Shown: positions 21,881 to 35,835 of the stretch, in pieces
How the letters are laid out: every line of letters starts with the position of its first letter
Numbering within the stretch: the stretch's first letter is position 1
Source: Symsagittifera roscoffensis
Taxonomy: Eukaryota; Xenacoelomorpha; Acoela; Convolutidae
DNA: 64,000 nt
Direction of reading: 5' to 3'
Assembly: GCF_963678635.1 (NCBI RefSeq)
Contig: NC_087065.1
Coordinates: 52,583,858 to 52,647,857, forward strand
Notes under the pieces: generated by a model
The model's database searches: none
The model's input: the letters and a program-made list of their open reading frames with translations, nothing else
What the model was told of the DNA's origin: nothing
Position numbers and translations under genes: made by a program

Positions 21881-22688
21881 TCAGTATAATCGTCGCTTGG
21901 AGATCGGAGAAAGTTCCAGTTTATCACTTGTCCGACCAATCTTGATCAACCTAATCAATGTTCTGGGTTTGCCTGAAAGAGATATTGAAAACCAGATGAG
22001 CATGTCGATGAAGCTGTTAACAATAGCTCTCGGATGGCTGAAACTTCGTCGTAATTCTCCAGAGACAATCTTAAGCAAATTGTAGCTTTATCTTTTCCCA
22101 TGACTATTCCTTGCAGGTGTGCAATTTTTTGAGTGTTGCTGATGGGTGTTTCTACGTTGACAAACTTAGATCGCTTATAGCATCTTCCCGATTTCGTTGG
22201 GTATTCATAAGTATCAGCAATAACTTCTCATTCATTTGTCCTGTGCTGCCTTGTTTAATCTGCTGCAGATTAAATTGGGTTAAAGAATTAGTTCAAATAG
22301 TTGCACAGAATCAGCTTACCATTGCTTGTGCCACGGCTGCTTGTTTTCAGCGTTGACGTAGCACTTGTTTCTTTTCTTCCTCTTTTCGTTGTTGCTTTCC
22401 TGATTTCCTCATTCAACCTAAAAATCTGCACCTACGTCAGTTTCCGCAACGAAAGCATTTTGCTGATTTCGACCTGAAACTCCACTGTAATTGTTGCTAG
22501 AAGTTTATAGGTCGCTTCCACGCCAAGTGATTAGCTCTCGGATGTCTCTTGTCTTTTTTCTTTGAGATAATATTGTTTGTCGTGGTCCAAAGCTTCGATA
22601 AAATCTTTCTTTTTAATTCAACAAAATCCTTGTTCAAATTTCTCATTTTTGCGCGCAAGACTTCCTTTTGAGCTATTTTAGATGGCAA
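21881..22688 (-). pseudogene. BEL/Pao gag-like remnant
   Basis: The - strand reads NVETPISNTQKIAHLQGIVM near 22160-22100. It continues, with a frame change, into a short helical region. The pattern of a short helix, S..QK...L.G, and then a repeat-length helical region is typical of BEL/Pao gag. The frame beginning at 22688 (MPSKIAQKEVLRAKMRNLNK) is Lys-rich and coiled-coil-like, as expected for the gag N-terminus. Confidence 0.5.
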
Positions 22689-22700
22689 GATAGGCGGTGT

Positions 22701-22776
22701 GATGTCACGGGCCTGATCAAGTTGTCTTTTGTGTCATATGATGTCACGGGCCTGATCAAGTTGTCTTTTGCGTTTA
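22701..22776. repeat. 39-bp tandem pair
   Basis: GATGTCACGGGCCTGATCAA starts at 22701 and again at 22740, and the following bases repeat too. It lies just upstream of the gag-like frame of the BEL/Pao relic, where its untranslated leader should be. Confidence 0.85.
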
Positions 22777-23700
22777 TCGTTGTTGATAGGAACAAGGTTG
22801 TAGTTTTGTAGGATCGCTTGTATTCAAAGTGGTGTTGTGTTTTCATAATGAAGAAATTAAGTTTCAGGTGTTTTTTGGGTTTTCATATAATGAACAAGAC
22901 GCAAAACAAAGATTAGAGTCTCAAAGTTTCTAGTTTGTACGACGTTGGGTGCTCTTCCTCTAAATGCTGACAATTCACCGTCATTTGATCAAATTCAGAA
23001 CACAAACTGATTGAGAAGTTGGTTACGCAAACATTTTTAGATGATGCTTTTTTCGAATCAAGTTGTAGTTTTGGCCAATACACTTTCGCATGGCAAATTC
23101 AACAGATACTTGTTATACGCAAAACCGACATAATACCTTGTAGTGTTAGTTTGTGATTTCTGACAAGGTAAGAAGTTTTTGCTTTTGACAAAAAATGTCA
23201 AATTGTAATAAAGTTTCGTTCACATTGTTCACAGTTAAATGCGATAAGAAAGAATGCTTGTGAAAACTTATGATTGAATTACCTAAAATCAGCGAGCGAA
23301 TAGTTATAGTGAATCAAAAAAAATCCCAGCCTGTGAAGGGCTCATTGATACTAAACTGGTTCACCAAAAACAAAACTTCACTGAAGATAAAGACTTGATT
23401 AAGAAAACAAAGTCAAAAAACGAAACCTTGCAAAAATTATTTTATCAGAAAAATTTACAAAATGAACTCATTGAAACAAAGCATGGCAGTCAAAACAAAC
23501 AAGAAGTAAAAAAAATTAAAAATTGTGATGCCAATTTTTCATTTCAATTAGACAAATCAGAGTTTTTATAGGACTGAAGCTTAGTTGGAATGTTTCTGGC
23601 TCACTCCCACCACAAGGTAACCAATGCAATTCTGAGAAAATATCTAATGTCAGTTAGAAAACCAAATTTTGAAAGAATTGAACATCTCGGGTTGCTATAA
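22777..23700. other. No gene seen
   Basis: AT-rich sequence with short reading frames only. It probably contains what remains of the 5' LTR of the BEL/Pao relic. Confidence 0.3.
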
Positions 23701-26700
23701 CGCTCTTTAAAAGTTTCTGCAGGCGTGCACAGCATTTTCAGCTCATTATTTAACACCACAGTCCTACTGTGTTTTTCAAAAAGTCTTTTTCGCTGTTCGC
23801 GCACATTTAGAAGCAATTCGACTGAGCGTGTTTTCGATGAGCAGTAGTTGAGTGAGGAGATGTGGCGTGAGTAGGGTGCTTGCTGACCCCACTGTATTGA
23901 GATAGAGAATATAACATCCGGTCAGCCAGCTATCTTTTAAGATAAGGAAAAGATTTGCCATGTATTAATTAAGGTTATAGGTTTTGCCATTCATTGAGAT
24001 GTTTTTGGCGTTCAAATTTGCAGATAAAGGCGTTTTTTAGGTATATCTTTCAATTTGAGATATGTAAGAGCTACCTTTTCCCGCAAGACTTTGATATGGT
24101 AAGTTTCAGATGTTAAGTTTTAGAAAATTATTAAAGTTTTTGTAAATATTGTTTGCAAATGAATTTTTCACTCGAGTTTCAGATCCTGAGATTCCGCAAA
24201 TATGAAATTTCGAAAAATAGTGTGCGAACGTAAGACTAAAATACCATTGATCAATGTTTTTTCGAAAAATCCAATCAATATTTATTTCATCCTATTCATG
24301 TTCCTTCAGGTTAACAGGGCAAAGTTGATAAGAGGGATCAACTTTGACAAATAAATTACTCCGCTCCACGGGATATTAGGGGAAATTTGACAGCTCCCTA
24401 TGGTTGATTGATTTTATATTCCACTTTATCTTTTTATCCCCAGAATAGCTGGAGAAAGGATGACAGCTCCCTTCTCCTTTTTAATTTTATGATTTGTTTT
24501 ATATTTTTTTACACACGTATCCTGCATTTATTTGACAGATGCAAGATATCAAGAGCCAGCGGGTATCATTTTTTAAAAATAAAAAATCAAAATTAAGGAA
24601 GCATAAAACCCTTTCTTGTGGACTGAAATTTCAAAATTTTAAAAGAAATTAAAAGACATCTTATCAGAACTGTATGGATTGTTTTCAAAAATATTAACAA
24701 ATAAAAATTTAGAAAATATGACCAACCAAGTATTTTATCAAGATCTCAATTTTACCCTGAAAATATTTTGTTTTGTCATAAATATTGCTACGAATAACTT
24801 CAATTCTCCTTTATCACTTTAAATTAGATTTTTCCGATATTTTTGAAAATTATTGAAAATTCCAAAAATTGTAATCTCCAAGTTTGTCAATTCCTTTGAT
24901 CTGGTAAGAATTTACACTGAAAATGATTTGTATCATAATTTTTTTTGTATCTGAACTTAAGTTTTCTTTTTTCCTCAGAGTATTTTTTTAACAAAAATAA
25001 ACAATTTAGTAGTAGTTGTTTGTAATTTTTTGTAAGTTTATTCCATTGTTAATTCTTTGAATTGGGAGACTACATCGTCAGTATTCCGTCATCATTTTCC
25101 GTGTATTTCACCAAAAGATTAATTGCTTTTGGAAAAAAATTTATGGAAACTAAAGGGACAAAATACATAAAGAAAAAAACGTTTGACTGAATCGTGTACT
25201 ACTTTAACTGCAGAAATTTACATTTGCATAAAAATTGTTTTTTTTTTACATACAATTACTCATAATTTTCAAAACATGCGAATCATTAAATTTAATCAAG
25301 TTCTTCTGGAAGAATTTGAAAGAAAAACGCTGAATATTTTGCATAAAATCCACACGAATTATCAGTTTTTGTGGTTTTTGAGGAACCGTTCGTCATCAAG
25401 ATTCGTTAGAGAAGAGGAAACTGAATCCTTTTCTAATCATAGAACCAGCACAAAAATGTTATTTATCCTTCCTTGAGTTCTCTATTGTTTCTTGGGGTTG
25501 AGTTAGTAATTGCAAAAGAACAAAATACTTTTATCAGCCGAATAAGAACCCTTTTACTTGAACCTGAGCTCATGAACTCTTTCAAAGACCTGCTGAAGTA
25601 AATAATTATCCATTTTTGCAATTTTAGCTGATATACATCTAAAAACAAACAAATTGATCACTCCAAAGTGCAATTTAGGATAAAAAAATTAGATTGATGA
25701 TTTTCATGCAATCAGGTCAACAAAATTCCATACAAAAGTGTTATGTTATGTAATGGACAGAAGTTATTGAACACTGTTTTACAGTCAAGGTTATAGATTT
25801 TTTGAGGGTTTTCAAATAAACAGCAACCATTGTCTGTTTTCAGGGAGGCTAAGGTCTGACCAAAAACCAAATAGATAGTACAGAGACCAAAACGATGAAA
25901 AGTCTTGAATGAAGTAAAAAATATTTTATAGGAACCTGAAAACTCAAAGTGCTAAAGATTTTTTAGCGACTGTTTCGAATTTGTCTATTTGAAATTACGA
26001 TAATTTTTTTTTACAAGACTATGTTGCAACATAGGGGCGACAAAGAGAAATTATATCTAACAAAACAATTGCTCTTCCATCCCGAATAATTCTGAGCTTT
26101 CTCGAATGAAGTTGTTAAGAGCGAACAATCAACAGTTTTCAGAACAACATTTGGATTATCAGACAGCATGTAAAATTTAGGTCTAGTACAAACAAGTTTA
26201 GTTCAAACTTTGCTATTTGGTAGTAACAATTTTTCGCAAGTAAGCAAATCACGGCCGACCTTGCCAAAGAATGAGAAAGTTGACGCTGTTCCTAAAAAAA
26301 GGTTCTATCAGTGAATGGATCCATATGTAATGCATCAGGATATTCTTCAAAATCTTATCCAGGACGAGCAAATATTGTTGCAAACAAATTGAATTCGTTC
26401 GATGTTTCTGCTTTATTAGGATAGAAACCACTGGCGGTGTAAACCATAGTATTGATGAATTAAGCTTCACAATTTGAGAATAGAGAATGTAGAAGATTGT
26501 TCACAAAAACTGAGTCAGGTTCTGGTTCCTCATCTTAAGCATCCTTTGATTTTGACTTATGTTCTGACTTTTCTTTTTCGAAAGCTTCATACAAACTTCT
26601 TTTGAATAAAAGAAGCTTCAAACTAAGATGAAGATCAAGCAAACCCAATTACAAATTATGATCCGTTTCAAATTCAAACTCAATACTGCTGTCAACTAGA

Positions 26701-29700
26701 GAAGTACAGGAGAATATTTTTTGCGTGTAAGATGAAACAATTGTTTCCAAAATTGGGAAAGAATCAAAAACCTCCAGAGAAGAATTTTGAAAAGCCCCGT
26801 ACCAAAAAGGCTTATTTTGATTTAAACTCAATTTATTTTGTCAAAACTGTCTTTGTGAAAGCGACTGTTTTTTGACCTACTTTTTTAAGAAACGGACCTC
26901 GATCTACTAGTTCTGCGTTTGGATTTATTTTTTCCACCTCCCAATTGTTTCCAAACTGTTTTTGTTACCATGTCTTTCGCACACGTTTTGAGCTTTTTGC
27001 GTCTACTATTAGCTTCCCAAATCTCTTGATTTCTAACAAGCCTGCTCCAATTCTTTTTGCAGCTGATGCTATGAAGTTTTTAATAAGGGGGCTCTTCCAA
27101 AAAATAGGAAAATCACCTGGAATTTGGATAAGCTTTTCGTATGCAGCATTAATCGGAAGTTATTACTAGGTATCTTGCTGAACAAGATAATAACTTGTGT
27201 AAATACTTCGGATGCAAACGGAACTTTTTCACCATTACTATCTCTTAGTTCTTTGGAAAGGGTTTTTTTTTATTAATACTTGAAACTCTAAATTTGCAAG
27301 GAATTGATATTCCTTGTACTGTCCTGTAGATATTTCATCTCCCGTTTCTATTTTGTAGATGAAAGAAAAACAATGCAATAGAGGAGTTTCTCTACCGCCG
27401 ACACTTATTTTCTATGATATCAAAATATTTTTTCAGGTAATGTATGCTCAAACCTTGTAAGAATACTGAGGACAATGTGGTCCTTTCCCACTCAATATAG
27501 ACGCTGTTTGATTTTGTTCTAAAACACAAAAATTTGACACAAATCACAACTTTGAATATTAAACACTGATTGATCCTCTGTAAAATGAACGGCTATATTT
27601 TTGGTAATTATCTCTACTATTACATATATTACGTTATATTTATTTGCTTGGGCATCTAAAAGATCTCAAATTTGGTTGTTCTTGGCTACAACTATGTCAA
27701 CAAAACTTGGATTTTTTTCCTCGGTCACTGTGAATTTTGTCAACCTTTCTTTTCTCCTCAGAATTTTCTCTCCCCTCTTTTAATGGAAAATTTCCCTCGT
27801 CGTTTATTTTGTACATTCTGATACAACGAAGAAGATTATAATCATGGAATAACAACTTCCCATTCTCCTTTCAATTGTATTTGTTCAAGTAAATAATTCT
27901 TTAAAAGAACTGAGTCTATTATACGATTAACAATTAACGGAAGCATTAGAAACTGGCTCAATACTAAAGGAATAATTCTTTAAAATTTTCTGCAGGTGTG
28001 CGCAGCGTTTTGAGCTCAACTTTTGATTATCGTGTTTATCGCTGTTCGAATCTTTGCTCCCGCACAATTAGAAGCAACTCGACTGAGCGTGTTGCCGATG
28101 ACTACATAGCGTGTTGCCGAAGTAGAAGAGTGAGCAGAGGTGGGTGAGGGAGGGTGGGGGGTGAGTGCTGACTTCCATGATTTAAGATAAGGAAAAGAGC
28201 AACCGGTTAGCAGGCTATGTTTTAGGATATATGTTAGTTTTTTATGGGAAACTATGATACAAAAAAGCAAAAATATATAAAAATCAACGAAACAGTGTTT
28301 TTTATCAAGATCTTAAGTTTAACTTTAACCGTTTTTTGTTTCGTCACTTTCCTTGCTACGAATATTTTCAATTATCCTTTGTCAGCTTAACTTTGATTTT
28401 TCCAATGTTTTCAAAATCATTAAATTTTCCAAAACTGTAATCTCCAAGTCTGTCAATTCCTTTGACCTGGTAAAATTTTACACTGAAAAAGTTATTGTAA
28501 CATAATTTTTTTTGTGTCTGAATTTTTTTTTTGCTATTTTTTTTAAAATTTCTCAGCGAAAATTTTTAACAAGAAAAAACAATTTACTAGAAGTTGTTTG
28601 TAACTTTTGGCAAATTAATTCATTCTATTGTTAATTCTTTCAATTGGGGGACTAGATCGTCCATAATCCGTCATCATTTTCCGTGTACTACACCAAAAGA
28701 TTAGTTGCTTTTGGGATAACATAAAGAACTTGAAATGACAAAATACATGAAGAAATAATAATTTAACTGAACTGTGCAGTACTGCAGAAATGTACTTTTA
28801 CTAAGAAATTTGTTTTTTTTTTACATACAGATAATTATAAACTTGAAAACATGCATATCATTAATTTTGTTTAATATCTTCCGGAAGAATTTACAAGAAA
28901 TGGGTGAATAAATTGCTTTAAATCCACAAAATTAATCAGTTTTTTGTAGTTTTTGTGGAACCGTTTGTCAACATGGTTTGTTAAAAAGGAAAAAGTTGAA
29001 TCTTTTCTACCGAAAGAATCAGGAGCTTATAAGGGCTGATCCTTCCGAGTAATCACGGTCTAGTGTTCTCTATCATTACTTGGAGTTGCGTCAGCAACTG
29101 CAAAAGACCATTTTGTTAGATGAGAAGTTTTATCAGTCCATAAAACCCCCTTTACTTGAACTTGAGCTCAGGAACTCTTTCGAAAATCTAGTTTTGCAAT
29201 TTATAGCTGATTTACGACAAAAAAAAAGGATCGCTTGAGAGTGCAATTTTTGATAAAAAAAGTAAGATTGATGATTTCTGTGCATTTAGGTACTGACTCA
29301 AAAAAGTCTCATACACAAGCATTATGTTATGTAATGGAAAAAAAAACTTTGAGCACTGTTTCACACTCTAGGTTGTGAAAAATTTGGTTTTTTAAACCTA
29401 CAGCATTCATTGTCTAATTTTTAGGAGGTTTAGATCTCAACAAAAACAAAAAAGATAATACAAAGACAAAAACGTTGAAAAGTCCCAAAAAAAGTACATT
29501 AAATTTAAAAGAATCTGAAAACTCAATATAAATAAAAACTTCTAGCGACTGTTCCGAGTTTGTCAAACGTTTGATAGTCTTTCTACCAAGACTATCACTT
29601 CCGTTTCATGCTCCGAAAAAAAATGAAAAATTTTACAAATCATAAGCTTTCTCCACTAACTTTTGGATAATGCAGCTGTTCAGCTGCATCCTGTTTTGAA

Positions 29701-32528
29701 GTCAAGTCAAAAACAAGAACATAGTGACTTTGAAAATCTTCAACACAAAGAGCTGGGAAAATTTCACTAAACTGCATAGCTTTCCTTAATGCAATATAGG
29801 GGCGGCAAAGAAAACTTATATCTAATGAAACAATTGCTTTTCCAACCCGATTAATTCTGAGATTTCTCGAACGAAGTTCTTAATAGTTGAAAGAATTTTT
29901 ATGAAAAGATTCGGCAACGGCTGAGTTTCTGTTCAATGCAACTGCTAATCTCCTTATTAGAGCGTTATAAAAATTCTTGCTTTATCTTTCGTTTGATTGC
30001 ATTGAGCTGGTTCTCTTTGATATTCCCTTGCAAGTAATGATGATTCGGTTCAGCTAGTAAACAGCAAACAATCAACCTTTTTCTGACTAACACTTGGATT
30101 ATCAGACAACATGTAAAATCGTATGCAGTATTAATCGGAAATTATTATTTGGTATCTTGCGGAACAAGAGAGCAACTTGTGTAATTACTTCGGATGCAAA
30201 CGGAAACTTTTCACCATTACTATCTCTTAGTTCCCTCTTACCACTATGGAAAGAGTTTAAATTTGCAAAGAATTGATATTTCTTTTATTGTCCTGTAGAT
30301 AATATATGTTCCGTTTTTAATTTGGAGATGATTGAATAACAATGCAATAGAGGAATTTTTTTTATCACCGACATTTGTATTCTATGATGTCAATGAAAAT
30401 TGTCAGGTAATGTTTGCTCATAATATTGTAAGAATACTGAGGATAATGTGGTCCTTTCCCACTCATGTAGACGCTGTTTGATTTTGTTCTAAGACACAAA
30501 ACTTTGACTCAAATTACAACTTTGAATATTAAACACTGATTGATCCTCTGTTAAATGAATGGCTATTTTTTGTGCAATTTTTTTTAGTTTCACATATTTA
30601 ACGTTATATTTAATTGCTTGGGCACCTAGAAATTCTCAAATTTTGTTGTTCTTGGCTACAACTTTATCACAAAACTTGAATACAATTCTCGGTCATTGTG
30701 AATTAGTTCAACTTTTCTTTTATCCTCAGAATTTTCTCTCCCCTCTATTGATGCAAAATTTCTTTCGTCGTATTTTCTGTACATTTTGATACAACGAAGA
30801 AGATAATAATCCTGGAAAAACAACCTCCCATTCTCCTTTCAATTGTATATGTTCAGGTACATAATTCTTAAAAAAACTGAGTCCATTATACGATTAACAT
30901 TTAATGGAACCATTGGAAACTAGCTCAATCTGACAGAAAATTTATTTAAAATTTTCTGCAGGTGTCCGCAGCATTTTGAGCTCAACATTTGATACCGCAG
31001 CCCTACTAAGTTTTTTTTCAAATGTGTTCATCGTTGTTCGAGCTTTGCTACCGCACATTTAGAAGCAATTCGACTGAGCCTGTTGCCGATGAGTAGTAGG
31101 AGAGTGAGGAAAGGTGGGTGAGGGAGCGGGGTGAGTGCTGACTCCCAGGTTATAAGATAAGGAAAAGAACATCCGGTTAGCAGGCGGGGCCTCGGGGACC
31201 TGACTAGTTCCGTGTATTTTGATTTTAGGACATATGTATAGATTTTATAAGGAGAAACTATGATATAAAAAAGCAAAAATATATAAAATCCAACCAATCA
31301 AAGTTTTTAATCAAGATCTCAAGTTTACCTTTACGTATTTTTTGCTTCGTCACATTCCTTGCTAAGAATATTTTCAATTATCCTTTGTCAGCTTGACTTT
31401 GATTTTTCCAAAAATTTTGAAAATCATTAAAATTCCCAAAACTGTAGTCTCCAAGTCTGTCAATTCTTTTGACCTGGTAAAATTTTACACTGAAAACACT
31501 ATTGTAACATAAATATTTTTGTGTCTGAGTTTTTTTTTTAATTTCTGAGCGAAAATTTTTAACAAGAATGAACAATATACTAAAAGTTATTTGTAATTTT
31601 TGGAAAATAAATTATTCTATTGTTAATTCTTTCAATTGGGGGACTAGATCGTCCATATTCCGTCATCATTTTCCATGTACTGCACCAAAAAATTAGTTGC
31701 TTTTGGGAAAACCTAAAGAACTTGAAAGGACAAAATACATAAAGAAATAATCATTTAACTGAACTGTGTAGTACTTTAACTGCAGAAATTTACATTTACT
31801 AAAAAAACTGTTTATAAACACAATTAATTGAAAACATGCACATCATTACATTGGTTCAAGTTCTACTGGAAGAATTTACAAAAAAATGGGTGAATAAATT
31901 GCTTTAAATCCACAAAATTTATCAGTTTTTTGTAGTTTTTGCGGAACCGTTTGTCAACATGGTTTATTCAAAAGAAAAAGTTGAATCTTTTCTACCGAAA
32001 GAATCAGCAGCTTATAAGGGCTGATCATACCGAGTAATCATGGTCTAGTGTTCCCTATCATTAGTTGGAGTTGAGTTAGCAACTGCAAAAAAAAAACATT
32101 TTGTTAGATGAGAAGTTTTATCAGCCGGATACAACCCCTTTTACCTGAACCTGAGCTCTGGAACTCTTTCGAAAATCTATTTTTGCAATTGATAGCCGAT
32201 TTAAAACTAAAAATAAACAAAAACTGAACGCTTGAGATTGCAATTTAGGATAAAAAAGAAAGATTGATTATTTTCATGCATTTAGGTACTGACTCAACAA
32301 AATTCAGTGTTATGTTATGTAATGGACAAAAGTTTGTGAACACTGTTTTATAGTCCAGGTTGTACAATTCTTGGGATTTTTCAATCATACAGCATTCATT
32401 GTCTGTTTTTTTTGAGGTTGAGGTCTGAAAAAAAAATAGATAGAACGAATAGAACAGGGACCAAAACGATGAAAAGTCCAATATTTTTAAGTGAGCCTGA
32501 AAACTAAAAGAAATTGAAAATTTGTAGC

Positions 32529-34842
32529 GACTGTTCCCAGTTTGTCAATCTGAACGTTCGATAGTCATTCTACCAAGACTATCACTTCCGTTAGTTGCTC
32601 CAGAAGAAAATGGAAAATTTTTCAAATCATGAGCTTTCTCCACTAAATTTTGGAGAAGGTAAATGTTCAGCTGCATCCTGTAGTGATTTAAAGTGAAAAA
32701 CAAAAAAATAGTGATTTTGAAAAGCTTCCACAGGCAGAGCTGGGAAATTTTCATTAAGCTGCATTGCTTTCAATGTTGCAAAATAGTGGCAACAAAAAAA
32801 AAATTGTATCCAGTGAAACAACTGCTCTTCCATTCCGAATAACTCTGAGCCCTCTCACGGGAAGTAGCTGATAATTGAAAGTTTTTTTTTTGAATTTGTA
32901 TTCAATGCAACAGCTGAATTTGTATTCAATGCAAATGCTATTCTTCTTTTCGGAGCGTTATCGATAAATTTTTCTGTATGATTTGGTTTGACGAGATGCT
33001 ATGATAAAAGTTCTTGCTATACCTTCCATGTAATTGTATTGAGCTGGTTTTCTTTGAGATTCCGTTGTAAGTATAAACAATTCGGTTCAGCTAGTAAAAC
33101 TCTTCTAGTAAACAGCGAACAGTCAAAAATTTTCTGACTAACATTAGGATTATGCGACAGCATGTAAAAATTAGCGGCGATTTCAATCAAACCTGGGTTT
33201 ACGAAATTTTAAGAAAGGGGATGACAGTGTATAAGAAAGGGATGACACTGTAAAGGGGATCAAAACCTCTTCCTCTTTGTATTGCATGTCCTCAAAAAAT
33301 GGGAAACTCAGCTGAATTTTGAGCAAGCTTTTCGAATGCAGTGTCAATCGCAAATTTTTATTTGGTATCTTGCAGAACAAGAGAACATCTTGTGTATTTA
33401 CTACAGATACAAAAGGAATTTTTTCACAATTACTATCTCGTGCTTCTCTCTTATCACTATGGAAAGATTTTTTAAATAATTTTCAAAACTGTAATTTTTT
33501 AAAGGATTGATAATACTTGTTTTGTCCGGTAGGTATTATATCTCCATTTTTTCTTTGGAGATGAAAAAATAACAACGGAATAAAGAAATGTTTCTATCAC
33601 CGACAAAATTATATTCTATAACACCACTATATATCAACAGTTAATGAATGCTTATATTATCGTTAGATTCGGAATCTCCATTTTTGACTGTTCCGAGTTT
33701 GTCAATTTGAACGTTCGATAGTCATTCTACCAAGACTATCACTTCCGTTAGTTGCTCCAAAGGAAAATGGAAAATTTTTCAAATCATAAGCTTTCTCCAC
33801 TAAATTTTGGAGAATGTAATTGTTCAGCTGCATCCTGTAGTGATTTAAAGTCAAAAACAAAAAAATAGTGATTTTGAAAAGCTTCCACAGGCAGAGCTGG
33901 GAAATTTTCATTAAGCTGCATTGCTTTCAATGTTGCAAAATAGTGGCAACAAAAAAAAAATTGTATCCAGTGAAACAACTGCTCTTCCATTCCGAATAAC
34001 TCTGAGCCCTCTCACGGGAAGTAGCTGATAATTGAAAGTTTTTTTTTTGAATTTGTATTCAATGCAACAGCTGAATTTGTATTCAATGCAAATGCTATTC
34101 TTCTTTTCGGAGCGTTATCAATATACTTTTCTGTATGATTTGGTTTGACGAGATGCTATGATAAAAGTTCTTGCTATACCTTCCATGTAATTGTATTGAG
34201 CTGGTTTTCTTTGAGATTCCGTTGCAAGTATAAACAATTCGGTTCAGCTAGTAAAACTTTTCTAGTAAAAAGCGAACAGTCAAAAATTTTCAAACTAACA
34301 TTAAGATTATGCGACAGCATGTGAAAATTAGCGGCGATTTCAATCAAACCTGGGTTTACGAAATTTTAAGAAAGGAGATGACAGTGTATAAGAAAGGGAT
34401 GACACTGTAAAGGGGATCAAAACCTCTTCCTCTTTGTATTGCATGTCCTCAAAAAATGGGAAACTCAGCTGAATTTTGAGCAAGCTTTTCGAATGCAGTG
34501 TCAATCGCAAATTTTTATTTGGTATCTTGCAGAACAAGAAAACATCTTGTGTATTTACTACAGATACAAAAGGAATTTTTTCACAATTACTATCTCGTGC
34601 TTCTCTCTTATCACAATGGAAAGATTTTTTAAATAATTTTCAAAACTGTAATTTTTTAAAGGATTGATAATTCTTGTTTTGTCCGGTAGGTATTATATCT
34701 CCATTTATTTCTTTGGAGATGAAAAAATAACAACGGAATAAAGGAATGTTTCTATCACCGACAAAATTATATTCTATAACACCACTATATATCAACAGGT
34801 AATGAATGCTTATATTATCGTTAGAATACTGAGGATAATGTG
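32529..34842. repeat. Near-identical 1,157-bp tandem duplication
   Basis: Copy 1 runs from about 32529 to 33685 and copy 2 from about 33686 to 34842. Reading frames reappear at exactly 1,157-bp offset, nearly unchanged (for example 33183-33380 and 34340-34537 encode the same 65 residues). This makes it far younger than the surrounding ~3-kb duplications. Within each copy the 20-bp phrase GAATTTGTATTCAATGCAA is itself doubled. Confidence 0.9.
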
Positions 34843-35835
34843 GTCCTTTTCCACTCATTATAGCCCTTATTTGATTTTGTTTTAAAGTACAAAAAAATGA
34901 CAAAAATCAGAACTTTTCATTATAAACAAGGATTGATCATCAGGTAAATGAACGGCCAAATTCTGTGTAATTTTATCTATTTTTACATATTTTCCATTTT
35001 ATTCAATTGTTTGGCCGCCTAGACCTTCTCGAATTTTGTTGTTCTTGTCAACAACTATATCAACAATCCTTAGATACAATCCTCAGTCAATATGCGTTTG
35101 TTCAACCCTTATTTTCTCCTCAGAGTTTTCTCTCTATGGATGCAAAGTTTCCTTCAGTAAAATTTTGATTCAAAGAAGAGTATGATGATTCTGAAAATAC
35201 AACCTCCCGTTCTTTTTTCAATGGTAAGAATTTTTAAATAATTTTTAAAACTGTAATTTTGTAAAGGATTGATAATTCTTGTTTTGTCCGGTAGGTATTA
35301 AATCTCCATTTTTTTCTTTGGAGATGAAAAACAACAACGCAATAAAGGAGTGTTTCTATCACTGACAAAATTATATTTTATAATACCACTATATATCAAC
35401 AGGTAATGAATGCTTATATTATCGTTAGAATACTGAGGATAATGTGGTCCTTTTCCACTCATTATAGCCCTTATTTGATTTTGTTTTAAAGTACAAAAAA
35501 TGACTAAAATCAGAACTTTTCATTATAAACAAGGATTGATCATCAGGTAAATGAACGGCCATATTTTGTGTACTTTTATCTATTATTACATATTTTCCGT
35601 TTTATTCAATTGCTTAGCCGCCTAGACGTTCTCCAATTTTGTTGTTCTTGTCAACATTTATATCAACACTCCTTAGATACAATCCTCGGTCAATATGCGT
35701 TTGTTCAACACTTCCTTTCTCCTCAGAATTTTCTCTCTATGGATGCAAAGTTTCCTTCAGTAAAATTTTGGTACAAAGAAGAGTATGATATTCCTGAAAT
35801 AACAACCTCCCGTTTTTTTTTCAATGGTGTTTGTT
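34622..35835. repeat. Tandem duplication of about 605 bp
   Basis: The segment from TTTTTTAAATAATTTT near 34622 to about 35227 is repeated at 35228-35835 with moderate divergence. Shared blocks include TTTTGTCCGGTAGGTATTA and AATACTGAGGATAATGTGG at an offset of about 604-606 bp. Confidence 0.8.

Larger units (their letters stand above)
18290..22700 (-). mobile_element. Decayed BEL/Pao LTR retrotransposon
   Basis: Read on the - strand, conserved fragments come in the order gag-like (22688-21881), an unassigned middle part (21476-19897), RNase H (19838-19650) and integrase (19036 down to about 18300). Many stops and frame changes separate them. The palm domain of reverse transcriptase is not recognisable, so it is deleted or too diverged. 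Boundaries are those of recognisable fragments, since no LTR pair was found. Confidence 0.65.

Noticed and set aside
33183-34667. Identical pairs of 63-69-residue frames at 1,157-bp offset
   Set aside because: The identity comes from the recent duplication of the whole segment, not from selection on these frames.
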